This document shows positions 1-8,981 of a DNA stretch of 64,000 bases, one piece after another. A program made the position numbers and the translations under genes. Below the pieces are notes generated by a model that saw only the letters and a list, made by a program, of their open reading frames with translations, was not told the DNA's origin and ran no database searches. How positions within the stretch are numbered: position 1 is the stretch's first letter; every line of letters starts with the position of its first letter. Source of the DNA: Ferrovibrio sp036381655 (GTDB lineage: Bacteria; Pseudomonadota; Alphaproteobacteria; Ferrovibrionales; Ferrovibrionaceae); NCBI RefSeq assembly GCF_036381655.1, contig NZ_DASVCJ010000006.1:62001-126000 (forward strand), given 5' to 3'.

Positions 1-827
1 AGGCGAAGCTGCTGCAGCCGCTGGACAAGAGCAAGATTCCCAATCTGAAGAACCTCGATCCGGCGCTGATGGAGCGGCTGGCCAAATACGATCCCGGAAA
101 CGCGCACGCGGCCATCTACATGTGGGGCACCAGCGGAATCGGACTCAACCCCGACAAGATCAAACAGCGCCTGCCGAACCCGCCGGCCTACAGCCTGCGC
201 ATGCTATTCGACCCGGAGGTGGTGTCGAAATTCGCCGATTGCGGCGTCGAGGTGCTGGATGCGCCGGATGAGATCATGGTCGCCGCCATGAAATATCTCG
301 GCCTCGATCCCAATTCGAAAGATGCCGCCAGCATCGCCAAGGCGGAGGGGGTGCTGATGAAGGTGCGCCCCTACATCCGCAAATTCCATTCGTCGCAATA
401 CATCAACGATCTGGCGAACGGGGACGCCTGCCTCGCCTATGGCTATTCCGGCGACATCCTGCAGGCCAGGGCCCGCGCCGAGGAAGCCAAGAACGGCGTG
501 CATGTGCAGTACCTGCTTCCCAGGGAGGGCGCGCAGCAATGGTTCGATGTGATGGCCATTCCCGCCGATGCGCCCCATGCGGAAAACGCCCACATCTTCA
601 TCAATTACATCCTGCAGCCGAAGGTAATCGCCAAGATTACCAACGCCGTGCAATATCCGAATGCCGTGCCTGCCTCCCTGCAATTCGTCGACAAGGACGC
701 CATGGCGGATAAAGACGTCTTCCCTCCAGCCGAGACGATCAAGCAACTCTATACGGTGCAGCCGTTCAATCAATCGCAGCAGCGTATCCTGACCCGCGCC
801 TGGACGCGGGTGAAAGGCGGCGGCTGA
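1..827 (+). CDS. potF: Putrescine/polyamine ABC transporter periplasmic binding protein, C-terminal part
   Basis: This is the 3' part of a gene that begins before the window; the frame is open from base 3. The product is the periplasmic receptor of a polyamine importer. The visible part resembles E. coli PotF over its whole length, including a NGDxCxAxGYSGD stretch, the EEAKNGVHVQY segment, a FDVMAIPADA loop and the C-terminal RTRAWTRVK ending. The N-terminus with its signal peptide is missing, so the ligand pocket cannot be fully read and putrescine versus spermidine is not settled. It is followed after 4 bases by the ATPase gene, in the order potF-G-H-I known from E. coli. Confidence 0.9.
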   Translation, partial: AKLLQPLDKSKIPNLKNLDPALMERLAKYDPGNAHAAIYMWGTSGIGLNPDKIKQRLPNPPAYSLRMLFDPEVVSKFADCGVEVLDAPDEIMVAAMKYLGLDPNSKDAASIAKAEGVLMKVRPYIRKFHSSQYINDLANGDACLAYGYSGDILQARARAEEAKNGVHVQYLLPREGAQQWFDVMAIPADAPHAENAHIFINYILQPKVIAKITNAVQYPNAVPASLQFVDKDAMADKDVFPPAETIKQLYTVQPFNQSQQRILTRAWTRVKGGG

Positions 828-831
828 AGCC

Positions 832-1911
832 ATGGCCCTTCTCAGCCTGAAGGGCGTTTCCAAGCATTACGGCGACGAAACGGCAGTCGACACCCTCGAT
901 CTTGATGTCGAGGATGGCGAATGCCTCGTCCTGCTGGGGCCATCGGGTTGCGGCAAATCCACCCTGCTGCGGATGATCGCCGGCCTGGAGACGCCCGATG
1001 GCGGGCAGATCCTGCTGGATGGGCGCGACATCACGGACCTGCCGCCGCACAAGCGGCCGGTCAATATGATGTTCCAGTCTTATGCCCTGTTTCCGCATCT
1101 GACAGTGAAGGACAACATCGCCTTCGGTTTGCGCCGGGAAGGGTTGCCGAATGTCGAGATCGCGCGGCGCCTCGATGAGGCGATGGCGATGCTGGAGATC
1201 GCCGCATATGCCGACCGCAGGCCGCATCAATTGTCCGGCGGCCAGCAACAGCGCGTCGCCCTGGCGCGCGCATTGGTGAAGCGGCCGCGATTGCTGCTGC
1301 TGGACGAGCCGCTTGCCGCGCTCGACAAGCGCCTGCGTCAGCAGACCCAGGCCGAGTTGCGCAAGCTGAACCGGCAGACCGGCATCACCTTCGTCTTCGT
1401 CACGCACGACAATGACGAAGCCATGGCGCTCGCCGACCGTGTCGCCGTGATGGACCGGGGCCGCCTGCGACAGGTGGATCGGCCTCGGCAGGTCTATGAC
1501 CGGCCCATCGACCGGTTCGTCGCCACGCTCATGGCGGATATCAATCTGTTCGACGCGGTGGTCGCGGAGGAGGCCGGCGGACTGACGCTGGCGCGCAGCG
1601 GCGTAATGATGCTGCAATTTCCCATGAACGGAGCGGAGCCCCAGCCGGGAGGCCGGCAATTGCTCGGGTTGCGGCCGGAGCAGATCAAGATTTCCCGCGA
1701 GGCCGGACCGAGCGCGCCCAATACGGCCTCGGGCATCGTCACCGATATCGACTACATCGGCGACATGACGACACTCGAAATCCGCCTCCCCGACGGCCAG
1801 ACCGTCAGGGCCTCGCAACTGAACTCGATCCAAGAGCCGATCGTCGAACGCGATGAAACGGTTTGGCTTGCCTGGGATGCCAATGCCCTCGTCCCGCTGG
1901 CGGATCGGTGA
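832..1911 (+). CDS. potG: Polyamine ABC transporter ATP-binding protein
   Basis: This 359-residue cytoplasmic ATPase powers polyamine import through the PotH-PotI channel. Walker A GPSGCGKS lies at residues 36-43, the LSGGQ signature at 134-138, Walker B LLLLDEP at 154-160 and the switch histidine at 192. The C-terminal third (about 240-359) is a TOBE-type regulatory domain, as in PotA/PotG/FbpC subfamily members. The ATG is 4 bases after the potF stop, and the stop codon TGA (1909-1911) ends one base before the potH ATG, so translation is probably coupled. The subfamily is certain; the polyamine assignment rests on the PotF neighbour. Confidence 0.92.
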   Translation: MALLSLKGVSKHYGDETAVDTLDLDVEDGECLVLLGPSGCGKSTLLRMIAGLETPDGGQILLDGRDITDLPPHKRPVNMMFQSYALFPHLTVKDNIAFGLRREGLPNVEIARRLDEAMAMLEIAAYADRRPHQLSGGQQQRVALARALVKRPRLLLLDEPLAALDKRLRQQTQAELRKLNRQTGITFVFVTHDNDEAMALADRVAVMDRGRLRQVDRPRQVYDRPIDRFVATLMADINLFDAVVAEEAGGLTLARSGVMMLQFPMNGAEPQPGGRQLLGLRPEQIKISREAGPSAPNTASGIVTDIDYIGDMTTLEIRLPDGQTVRASQLNSIQEPIVERDETVWLAWDANALVPLADR

Positions 1912-1912
1912 G

Positions 1913-2797
1913 ATGACGCGTCGCAGTGCCGCCCTGCTTGCCGTACCCGCGCTGTGGACGGCCGTCTTCATCGCCGTCCCGCTGGCCCTGATCCTGAAGA
2001 TCAGCTTCGCCGAGCCGCTGCTGGCGCAGCCGCCCTATACCTCTTTGTTCGAATGGACCGCGCAAGGTCTGCACTGGAAAGCCCAGCTCGGCAATTTTGC
2101 GCTGATCTTCAGCGATCCTCTTTATATCCATGCGCTCGGCAATAGCCTGCTTTTCGCCGGCATCGCGACGCTCTGCTGCCTGGGGCTCGGCCTGGCGATC
2201 GCCCGCGCCGTCGATCGGGCCGCGCCGCAATGGCAGCCGATATTGCTGACGGCGATCATTCTGCCCTTCTGGACCTCGTTCCTCATTCGCGTCTATGCCT
2301 GGATCGCCCTGCTCAAACCCGAGGGGCTGATCAATGCGGCACTGATCGAGCTTGGCCTGATCGATACGCCGCTGGTGATGATCAATACCGGCTTCGGCGT
2401 GGTGATCGGCATGGTCTATTCTTATCTGCCATTCGCCATCCTGCCGATCTACGCATCCCTGGCCGGCCAGTCGCCGCGGTTGACGGAAGCCGCCATCGAT
2501 CTGGGCGCTTCGCCGATCAAAGCCTTCTGGCTCGTCACCGTACCGCTGGCCCGGCCAGGCATTCTCGCCGCCGCCCTCATGATCTTCATTCCCACGGTTG
2601 GCGAATTCGTCATTCCCGACCTGCTCGGCGGCTCGGCCACGATCACCCTGGGCCAGGCGCTCTGGACCGAATTCTTCTCCAACCGCGACTGGACCATGGC
2701 GAGCGCGCTGGCCGTACTGCTGACCTTGCTGCTGCTCGCTCCCGCACTCTGGCTGCAACGGCTGGAGCTTGCCGATAAACCGGGGCTGCGGCGATGA
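1913..2797 (+). CDS. potH: Polyamine ABC transporter permease, PotH/PotB type
   Basis: This inner-membrane permease forms one half of the polyamine channel. It has about 294 residues when started at the ATG at 1913, which directly follows the potG stop; the frame stays open 20 codons further upstream inside potG, but that extension is polar and not permease-like. It starts with a hydrophobic segment (ALLAVPALWTAVFIAVPLAL), followed by a periplasmic loop and five more hydrophobic segments. The EAA-type coupling loop is visible as EAAIDLGASPIKAFWLVTVPL. It overlaps potI by 4 bases (ATGA). Confidence 0.9.
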   Translation: MTRRSAALLAVPALWTAVFIAVPLALILKISFAEPLLAQPPYTSLFEWTAQGLHWKAQLGNFALIFSDPLYIHALGNSLLFAGIATLCCLGLGLAIARAVDRAAPQWQPILLTAIILPFWTSFLIRVYAWIALLKPEGLINAALIELGLIDTPLVMINTGFGVVIGMVYSYLPFAILPIYASLAGQSPRLTEAAIDLGASPIKAFWLVTVPLARPGILAAALMIFIPTVGEFVIPDLLGGSATITLGQALWTEFFSNRDWTMASALAVLLTLLLLAPALWLQRLELADKPGLRR

Positions 2798-3600
2798 TCC
2801 GGCATCCGTCTCCCAGACTGGGCTTTGCGCATCTCACCGCCCTCACCTTCGGGCTGGCATTTCTCTACCTGCCGATCCTTCTGGTGGTGATCTTCTCTTT
2901 CAATGCCTCGAAGCTGGTCACCGTGTGGGGTGGCTTTTCCCTGCACTGGTATGGGGTTCTGTTTTCCAATTCGGCTTATCTCGAAGCAGCTGTCAACTCG
3001 CTGAAGATCGCAACGCTAGCGGCGACCCTGGCAACCGCGCTGGGCACGCTCGGCGCTTTGGCGCTGACCCGACTCGGCCGCTTTCCCGGACGACAGATTT
3101 TCGGCGGCCTCCTGCTGGCGCCGATGGTCCTGCCGGAAGTGATCCTTGGCGTGAGCGCGCTGATGCTGTTCGTAACGCTGGGGATCGAGCGCGGCTTGCC
3201 ATCCGTGGCGGTGGCGCATGCCACTTTCGGCGCGGCTTACGTGCTGGTGATCATTCAGTCGAAGCTGGTCACCCTGGATCCGAATCTCGATGCGGCGGCG
3301 CGCGATCTGGGAGCCGGGCCGGTTATGGCCTTTCTGCTCGTCACCGTGCCAAGCCTGCTGCCGGCCCTTGTCGCCGGGTGGCTGTTGGCGTTCACCCTGT
3401 CGCTTGACGACGTCGTGGTGGCATCCTTCGTCAACGGTCCAGGCGCCACCACCCTGCCGGTGCGCGTCTACAGCGCGGTACGCCTCGGCGTCTCGCCGGA
3501 AATCAACGCCATCTCCACCATCATGCTGGCGATCGTCGGCATCGTCGTCATTGCCGCCAGCTTGCTGCAGAAACAAGCCTTAATGCGCAATCGCCGCTAA
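2794..3600 (+). CDS. potI: Polyamine ABC transporter permease, PotI/PotC type
   Basis: This is the second inner-membrane permease of the polyamine importer, 268 residues with about six membrane segments. The first is LTFGLAFLYLPILLVVIFSF. The coupling loop DAAARDLGAGPVMAFLLVTVP matches the EAA motif of this family, and SLDDVVVASFVNGPG is the conserved stretch of PotC/PotI proteins. It is the last gene of the pot operon. Its final codons overlap the end of the convergent cobC gene by 4 bases, with no room for a separate terminator. Confidence 0.92.
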   Translation: MIRHPSPRLGFAHLTALTFGLAFLYLPILLVVIFSFNASKLVTVWGGFSLHWYGVLFSNSAYLEAAVNSLKIATLAATLATALGTLGALALTRLGRFPGRQIFGGLLLAPMVLPEVILGVSALMLFVTLGIERGLPSVAVAHATFGAAYVLVIIQSKLVTLDPNLDAAARDLGAGPVMAFLLVTVPSLLPALVAGWLLAFTLSLDDVVVASFVNGPGATTLPVRVYSAVRLGVSPEINAISTIMLAIVGIVVIAASLLQKQALMRNRR

Positions 3601-4631
3601 AGCTGGAATTGCTGCAACGTCATGTCGAGGCGGCGCAGGAATTCCGCCTCGTCCGCCGGCAGGCCGAAGCGCATCCAATGCGGTCGATTGTCGAAGATGC
3701 GGACATGGACGCCCTGCTTGCGCAGCGCCGCGGCGAAAGCGGCTGCGTCGGCGATCTTGGCCAGCCTGAACAGGCCGGTGCCGCCAATGACATGAATGCC
3801 GCGCTGGCGCAGGGCCTGATCGAAGCGCACTTGTCTCTCGCGCAAGGCGCTCCGCATAGCGGTCTGCCAGGCCGTATCGCTCAAAGCCGCGGTTCCGATG
3901 GAAAGCGCCGGGCCGCACACCGCCCAGGGTCCCAGCGCGGCCGCCAGGACCCGGGTGACGCCGGGTTCGCCCAGCACGAAGCCGAGCCGCAATCCTGCCA
4001 GGCCGAAGAATTTCCCGAAGGAGCGCAAAATCAGCAGGCCCGGGCTGCCGGCGGCATCCGCAAGGGAGGTTTCGGGAGCCACATCGGCGAAGGCTTCATC
4101 GACGATCAGCCAGCCGCCCCGGCCTGCCAGCTCTTTCTGCCAGCGAAGCAGCATGTCGCGCCCAATCACCCGGCCGTCGGGATTGTTCGGATTGACGACG
4201 ATCAGGACATCGACACCATTCAGGCTGCCGGGCAGGCCCTCGATCTCGGTTACCGCATGCCCGGCCATTCTCCAGGCATAGGCGTGTTCGGCATAGGTCG
4301 GCCCGAGGACGGCAACCCTGGCTGGCGCGAAAAGGCGCGGCAGCCACTGGATCGCCGCCTGCGTGCCGGGCGCGGCGGCTATCCCGGCCGCAGGCGGACA
4401 GCCATAGGCGCCTCGCGCCGCCGCCAGCAAAGCCTCCACTTCGATGGCCGATGGCAGGCGGGTCCAGGCCCCGTCAGGAACCGACGGCATCGGATAAGGC
4501 CCCGGATTGATCCCGGTGCTGAGATCGATCCACTCCCCTGCATAATCTTCCGCCCCAGCCCTCCGCAACGCGGCCAGGTCGCCGCCATGCCTGGGCGGCT
4601 CCGGTTGACGGCCTGGCGGTGTCTCGCTCAT
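3597..4631 (-). CDS. cobC: L-threonine-O-3-phosphate decarboxylase (aminotransferase fold)
   Basis: This 344-residue fold-type I PLP enzyme makes (R)-1-amino-2-propanol phosphate, the linker joining the corrin ring to the lower ligand of cobalamin. Visible motifs are the N-terminal HGGD and DLSTGINP segments, NPNNPDG at about 147-153, VDEAF at about 177-181, and the PLP-lysine K207 in SFGKFFGLAG. It is called cobC in alphaproteobacteria and cobD in Salmonella. It is divergent from cbiB with only 38 bases between the starts, so both promoters must overlap in or reach into coding sequence. Confidence 0.93.
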   Translation of the reverse strand: MSETPPGRQPEPPRHGGDLAALRRAGAEDYAGEWIDLSTGINPGPYPMPSVPDGAWTRLPSAIEVEALLAAARGAYGCPPAAGIAAAPGTQAAIQWLPRLFAPARVAVLGPTYAEHAYAWRMAGHAVTEIEGLPGSLNGVDVLIVVNPNNPDGRVIGRDMLLRWQKELAGRGGWLIVDEAFADVAPETSLADAAGSPGLLILRSFGKFFGLAGLRLGFVLGEPGVTRVLAAALGPWAVCGPALSIGTAALSDTAWQTAMRSALRERQVRFDQALRQRGIHVIGGTGLFRLAKIADAAAFAAALRKQGVHVRIFDNRPHWMRFGLPADEAEFLRRLDMTLQQFQL

Positions 4632-4669
4632 GGTGAACCCCGACTTCCTCGACTGGTGGCGATCTTACG

Positions 4670-5647
4670 GTGACCCCGGCTGCAAGCAACCTTTGGCTTC
4701 TTGTTATCGCGTTAGGCCTGGACGCCGCATTCGGCTATCCGGATGCAGTCTATCGTGTGATCCGGCATCCGGTCGTCTGGATCGGCAGCCTAATCCGCCA
4801 GTTGGACAGGCAGAGCAATCGGCCGGCCTGGCGACGCTGGCAGCGGCGGATCGGCGGCGTGGTAGCGCTGCTCGTGCTGCTCGGCGTCGTATTCGCCATC
4901 ACGGCCGCGATCCGCGCGCTGTTGCGCGATGTTCCGTACGGCTGGGTCGTCGAGGCCGTGCTGTGCGCCAGCCTGATCGCGCAGCGCAGCCTGCGGGATC
5001 ACGTCTCGGCCGTGGCACGCGGCCTGGAGCAGGACGGCCTGGCGGGCGGACGCAAAGCCGTGGCCATGATCGTCGGCCGCGATCCCGACAGCCTCGATGA
5101 GCACGGCGTCAGCCGCGCCGCCATCGAGAGTCTGGCGGAAAATTTCTCCGATGGCGTCGTCGCTCCCGCCTTCTGGCTTGCCGTCGGCGGGCTGCCCGGA
5201 ATCGCGCTCTATAAAGCGATCAACACGGCCGACAGCATGATCGGCCACAAGTCGGACAAATACCGCGACTTCGGCTGGGCTGCGGCACGGCTCGATGACC
5301 TCGTGAACCTGCCGGCCTCGAGGATTTCCGCGTTGCTGCTGATCCTGGCCTGCCTCTTTACGCCCGGCACGTCGTCGCGAGACGCCTTCACCGCCCTGGA
5401 ACGGGATGCCGGGCAGCACCGCTCGCCCAATGCCGGCTGGCCGGAGGCTGCGATGGCCGGGGCGCTTGGATTGCGCCTCGCCGGACCGCGCCGGTATGCC
5501 AGCGGCTGGGTGGATGATCATTGGATGGGCAACGGCAATGCCGATGCCACGGCGGCCGATATCCGCAAAGCGCTGCGCCTTTACCGCGCTGCCTGCGCAT
5601 CGCTCGGGTCCATGGCGATCCTGGCCGCTATCGCGCTGACGCGATGA
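4670..5647 (+). CDS. cbiB: Adenosylcobinamide-phosphate synthase
   Basis: This 325-residue inner-membrane protein attaches aminopropanol phosphate to adenosylcobyric acid. The start is a GTG, chosen because the protein then begins directly with the family's N-terminal pattern (LGLDAAFGYPDAVYRVIRHP). Conserved stretches include ESLAENFSDGVVAPAFW, the NTADSMIGHKSDKYRDFGWA region (about residues 185-204) and the C-terminal DHWMGNGNADA. It is also called cobD in Pseudomonas nomenclature. Its 3' end overlaps convergent cobQ by 20 bases. Together with cobC, cobQ and cobU it forms a late-pathway cobalamin set. Confidence 0.93.
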   Translation: MTPAASNLWLLVIALGLDAAFGYPDAVYRVIRHPVVWIGSLIRQLDRQSNRPAWRRWQRRIGGVVALLVLLGVVFAITAAIRALLRDVPYGWVVEAVLCASLIAQRSLRDHVSAVARGLEQDGLAGGRKAVAMIVGRDPDSLDEHGVSRAAIESLAENFSDGVVAPAFWLAVGGLPGIALYKAINTADSMIGHKSDKYRDFGWAAARLDDLVNLPASRISALLLILACLFTPGTSSRDAFTALERDAGQHRSPNAGWPEAAMAGALGLRLAGPRRYASGWVDDHWMGNGNADATAADIRKALRLYRAACASLGSMAILAAIALTR

Positions 5648-7085
5648 GCGCATCCATATCGAGATGCGTTTCGATCGCCGACGCCAGGCCGTCGAGCGCC
5701 TGCTCGACCTCCGCATCGTGGTTCCTGACGGCGATTTTCTCGCCGGAGATCAGTTCAAGATAGGCCTGCCGGAAGCTGTCGCCGGCGAACAGGCCATGCA
5801 GATAGCAGCCGGCCACCCGGCCATCCGCAGAAACCGCACCGTCATGCCGGCCAGCGAGCCGCAGCAACGGCCGCGTCGTGTCCGGGCCGTTCGTCGCGCC
5901 GACATGCATTTCATAACCGCGGATCGGCTCTCCGGTGAAGCGTTCGAAGCCGTCCACCTCGACAAGGGACTTGTCGCCGGTCAGCACGGTTTCGACTTCG
6001 AGCAGCCCGAGGCCCTGCACGAATTCCGGCTCCCCCTCGATCCCGCCCGGATCGGCAATGCCGCGCCCCAGCATCTGATAGCCGCCGCAGATGCCCAGCA
6101 CATGGCCGCCGCGGCGCAGATGCGCCAGCAGATCGATATCCCAGCCCTGCGCACGGAAAAACTTCAGATCCGCGATGGTCGCCTTCGAGCCCGGCAGGAT
6201 GACGAGCGCGGCATCGGGCGGCAGCGGCCGGCCGGGCTGCACGAAGACCAACCGGACCTCCGGCTGCTGCCGCAGCGGATCGAAATCGTCGAAATTGGCG
6301 ATATGCTGCAGCCGCGGCACCGCAACGACGATCTTGCCGTCCTGACCGGCCGCCCTGTCGAGGCTGAGCGCATCCTCAGCCGGCAGGTGAGAAACCTCCG
6401 GCAGATGCGGCAGAATGCCGAAACTGCGCCATCCGGTATGTCGGGTGATGATTTTCAGCCCGTCGTCAAATAGCGACGCGTCTCCTCGAAACTTGTTGAT
6501 GACATAACCGGCGATCAAACGTCGTTCGTCTGGCTCCAGCAGCGCCGCCGTGCCGACGAGGCTGGCGATCACGCCGCCGCGATCGATATCGCCCACCAGG
6601 ATGACCGGCACGTCGCTTCGGCTGGCGAAACCCATATTGGCGATGTCGTTGGCGCGCAGATTGACTTCGGCCGGCGAGCCGGCGCCTTCGACGATGACGA
6701 AATCCGCCTCCTGCTTCAGGCGGGAGAAACTGTCGACGACGAAAGGCCAGAGTTCCGCCTTCAGATCGAGATAGCCCCGTGCGTCGCCGCGGCCGTATAT
6801 CCGCCCCTGCACGACGATCTGCGATGTGCGATCGCCCTGCGGCTTCAGCAGGACGGGATTCATGTGAACACTGGGCGCGGCGCCGGCAGCACGGGCCTGC
6901 AGCGCCTGAGCCCGGCCGATTTCGCCTCCTTCCGCGGTGACCGCCGCGTTATTCGACATATTCTGCGGCTTGAACGGCAGAACGCGATAGCCTCGCTTGC
7001 GCAACGCCCTGATCACGCCGGCGCAGAGCACGGATTTGCCGACATCCGAGCCGGTACCCTGAAACATCAAGGCGCGCGCGGTCAT
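5628..7085 (-). CDS. cobQ: Cobyric acid synthase, glutamine-hydrolysing
   Basis: This 485-residue enzyme amidates four side chains of adenosylcobyrinic acid diamide to give cobyric acid. The N-terminal dethiobiotin-synthetase-like ATPase domain starts with QGTGSDVGKS (9-18) and contains VEGAGSPAEVNL. The C-terminal class I glutamine amidotransferase domain has its nucleophile C333 in LGICGGYQMLG and the catalytic histidine H430 in CYLHGLF. The length is normal for the family. It starts inside the stop of cobU (ATGA overlap, 7082-7085) and is the last gene of the minus-strand run that begins at glmU. Confidence 0.96.
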   Translation of the reverse strand: MTARALMFQGTGSDVGKSVLCAGVIRALRKRGYRVLPFKPQNMSNNAAVTAEGGEIGRAQALQARAAGAAPSVHMNPVLLKPQGDRTSQIVVQGRIYGRGDARGYLDLKAELWPFVVDSFSRLKQEADFVIVEGAGSPAEVNLRANDIANMGFASRSDVPVILVGDIDRGGVIASLVGTAALLEPDERRLIAGYVINKFRGDASLFDDGLKIITRHTGWRSFGILPHLPEVSHLPAEDALSLDRAAGQDGKIVVAVPRLQHIANFDDFDPLRQQPEVRLVFVQPGRPLPPDAALVILPGSKATIADLKFFRAQGWDIDLLAHLRRGGHVLGICGGYQMLGRGIADPGGIEGEPEFVQGLGLLEVETVLTGDKSLVEVDGFERFTGEPIRGYEMHVGATNGPDTTRPLLRLAGRHDGAVSADGRVAGCYLHGLFAGDSFRQAYLELISGEKIAVRNHDAEVEQALDGLASAIETHLDMDALIASAR

Positions 7086-7612
7086 TTCAGCACGAGAGGC
7101 AGGCCTACCGCCGTGAAGATCACGTGATCCGCCAGTTCGGCAATGCGCTGGTTCAGCCGGCCTTGCCGGTCGCGGAAATCGCGGGCCAATTTATTGTCCG
7201 GCACGATCCCAAGCCCGACTTCGTTGGAAACCATGATGACGGGACATGCAGACGTAGGAAGAACGGCCAGCAGCCGCTCCGTTTCCTGCTCAACGTCACG
7301 GTTGGCATGCATGAGATTGGACAGCCACAGGGTCAGGCAATCCACCAGGACGGCGCCGATCCGGGGCGGAAGCGTCTGCAATGCATCGGCTACGGCAATC
7401 GGCGCCTCGACAGTCTGCCAGCGATCGCCACGCCGCGCCCTGTGCTGCATTATTCGGGCGCGCATTTCATCGTCCCAGGCCTCCGCCGTCGCCAGATAGG
7501 TCAACGGCCCTTCGCGCTGCTCGGCCAGCCGTTCCGCGAGCCTGGATTTACCCGACCGCGCACCGCCGACGATAAGCGTTACGCGAGCGTCTGCGCGAAG
7601 TCGAACCGGCAT
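7082..7612 (-). CDS. cobU: Adenosylcobinamide kinase / cobinamide-phosphate guanylyltransferase
   Basis: This 176-residue bifunctional enzyme phosphorylates adenosylcobinamide and activates it with GTP before the lower ligand is attached. The P-loop GGARSGKS is at residues 16-23, and the conserved VSNEVGLGIVPDNKLARDFRD stretch of the CobU/CobP family is present. It is called cobP in alphaproteobacterial nomenclature. The ATG lies 1 base past the gor stop, and its own stop overlaps the cobQ start, so it is embedded in one transcript. The enzymes for lower-ligand activation (CobT, CobS) are not in this window. Confidence 0.94.
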   Translation of the reverse strand: MPVRLRADARVTLIVGGARSGKSRLAERLAEQREGPLTYLATAEAWDDEMRARIMQHRARRGDRWQTVEAPIAVADALQTLPPRIGAVLVDCLTLWLSNLMHANRDVEQETERLLAVLPTSACPVIMVSNEVGLGIVPDNKLARDFRDRQGRLNQRIAELADHVIFTAVGLPLVLK

Positions 7613-7613
7613 T

Positions 7614-8981
7614 TCACGCCCGCACCGGCTCGCGGACCTTTTCGCGCATGGTCACGAACTCCTCGGCAGCCGTCGGATGAATTCCGACCGTGGCATCGAA
7701 ATCCGCCTTGGTGGCACCGGCCTTCAGGGCAATGGCGATGCCCTGGATGATCTCTCCCGCCTCATGCCCCACCATATGGACGCCGACGACCCTGTCCGAC
7801 TTCGCATCGACAACCAGCTTCATCATGATGCGTCCTTCGCCGCCGGATATCGTCGCCCGCATCGGCCGGAATACGGTGCGGTAGACATCGACTTCGCCAA
7901 AGCGCTTGCGCGCTTCGGCTTCGCTCAGGCCCACGGTGCCGACGCTCGGCTGGCTGAAAACGGCCGCGGGCACGTTTTCATAAACCATCCTGCGCGACTT
8001 TCCGCCAAACACCGTATCGGCAAAGGCATGTCCCTCGCGAATGGCCACCGGCGTCAGATTCATCCGGTTGGTTACATCGCCGACGGCGTAGATATTCGGC
8101 ACGCTGGACTGGGAATACTCGTCCACCACCACCGCGCCTTCCTCGTCGAGATCGACGCCAAGCGCCTCGAGGCCCAGTCCATCGGTATTGGGCCGGCGGC
8201 CCGTAGCCGCCATGACGCAATCGGCCTGCAAAGTGCTGCCGTCGGTCAGCGACACGATTAGGCCGCCCTTCCCCTTCTCGACCTTGGTGACATCGGTCTT
8301 CACCCGCAAATCGATACCGGTCTTGACCAGTTCGCCGGCCAGATGATTGCGGATATCGTCATCGAAGCCGCGGAGAATCTGCTCGCCGCGATAAAGCTGA
8401 GTCACCTCGGAGCCGAAGCCATTGAAGATGCCGGCGAACTCGCAGGCAATATAGCCGCCGCCGAGGATGATCACCCGCTTGGGCAACGCCTTCAGATGGA
8501 AGGCCTCGTTGGAGGTGATCATCAGCTCGGCGCCGGGAACGGCCGGCTTGACCGGATGGCCGCCCGTGGCGATCAGGATCTTGCCGGCGCTGACGGATTT
8601 GCCGTTCACGACAACGGTATGGACGTCCTTCACGGTCGCGCGGCCGTCGAAGGTTTTCACGCCGGCATTCTCGAAAATGCCGCGGTATATCTTCTCCAGA
8701 CGGCCGATTTCCTTATCCTTGTTGGCGATCATCGTCGCCCAGTCGAACCGCGCGCCCGAGACCGTCCAGCCGAAGCCGGCGGCCTCCTCGAAGGCATGGC
8801 CGAATTCCGAGCCGTAGACAAGCAGCTTCTTCGGCACGCAGCCCCGGATCACGCAGGTGCCGCCATAACGATATTCTTCCGCCACGGCGACGCGGGCGCC
8901 GTAACCCGCGGCGATCCGGCCGGCGCGCACGCCGCCGGAACCGCCCCCGATTATGAACAGGTCGAAATCATATTGGCTCAT
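7614..8981 (-). CDS. gor: Glutathione-disulfide reductase
   Basis: This is an FAD-dependent NADPH:glutathione reductase of 455 residues, counted from the ATG at 8981. That start places MSQYDFDLFIIGGGSGG at the N-terminus; the frame is open 13 codons further, but this would run deeper into the upstream gene. FAD is bound through GGGSGG (12-17). The redox cysteines C43 and C48 lie in GTCVIRGCVPKK. The NADPH site contains GGGYIACEF and a YRGEQILR specificity patch. The C-terminal HPTAAEEFVT holds the acid-base histidine. The gene starts 14 bases inside the upstream phosphatase gene. Confidence 0.93.
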   Translation of the reverse strand: MSQYDFDLFIIGGGSGGVRAGRIAAGYGARVAVAEEYRYGGTCVIRGCVPKKLLVYGSEFGHAFEEAAGFGWTVSGARFDWATMIANKDKEIGRLEKIYRGIFENAGVKTFDGRATVKDVHTVVVNGKSVSAGKILIATGGHPVKPAVPGAELMITSNEAFHLKALPKRVIILGGGYIACEFAGIFNGFGSEVTQLYRGEQILRGFDDDIRNHLAGELVKTGIDLRVKTDVTKVEKGKGGLIVSLTDGSTLQADCVMAATGRRPNTDGLGLEALGVDLDEEGAVVVDEYSQSSVPNIYAVGDVTNRMNLTPVAIREGHAFADTVFGGKSRRMVYENVPAAVFSQPSVGTVGLSEAEARKRFGEVDVYRTVFRPMRATISGGEGRIMMKLVVDAKSDRVVGVHMVGHEAGEIIQGIAIALKAGATKADFDATVGIHPTAAEEFVTMREKVREPVRA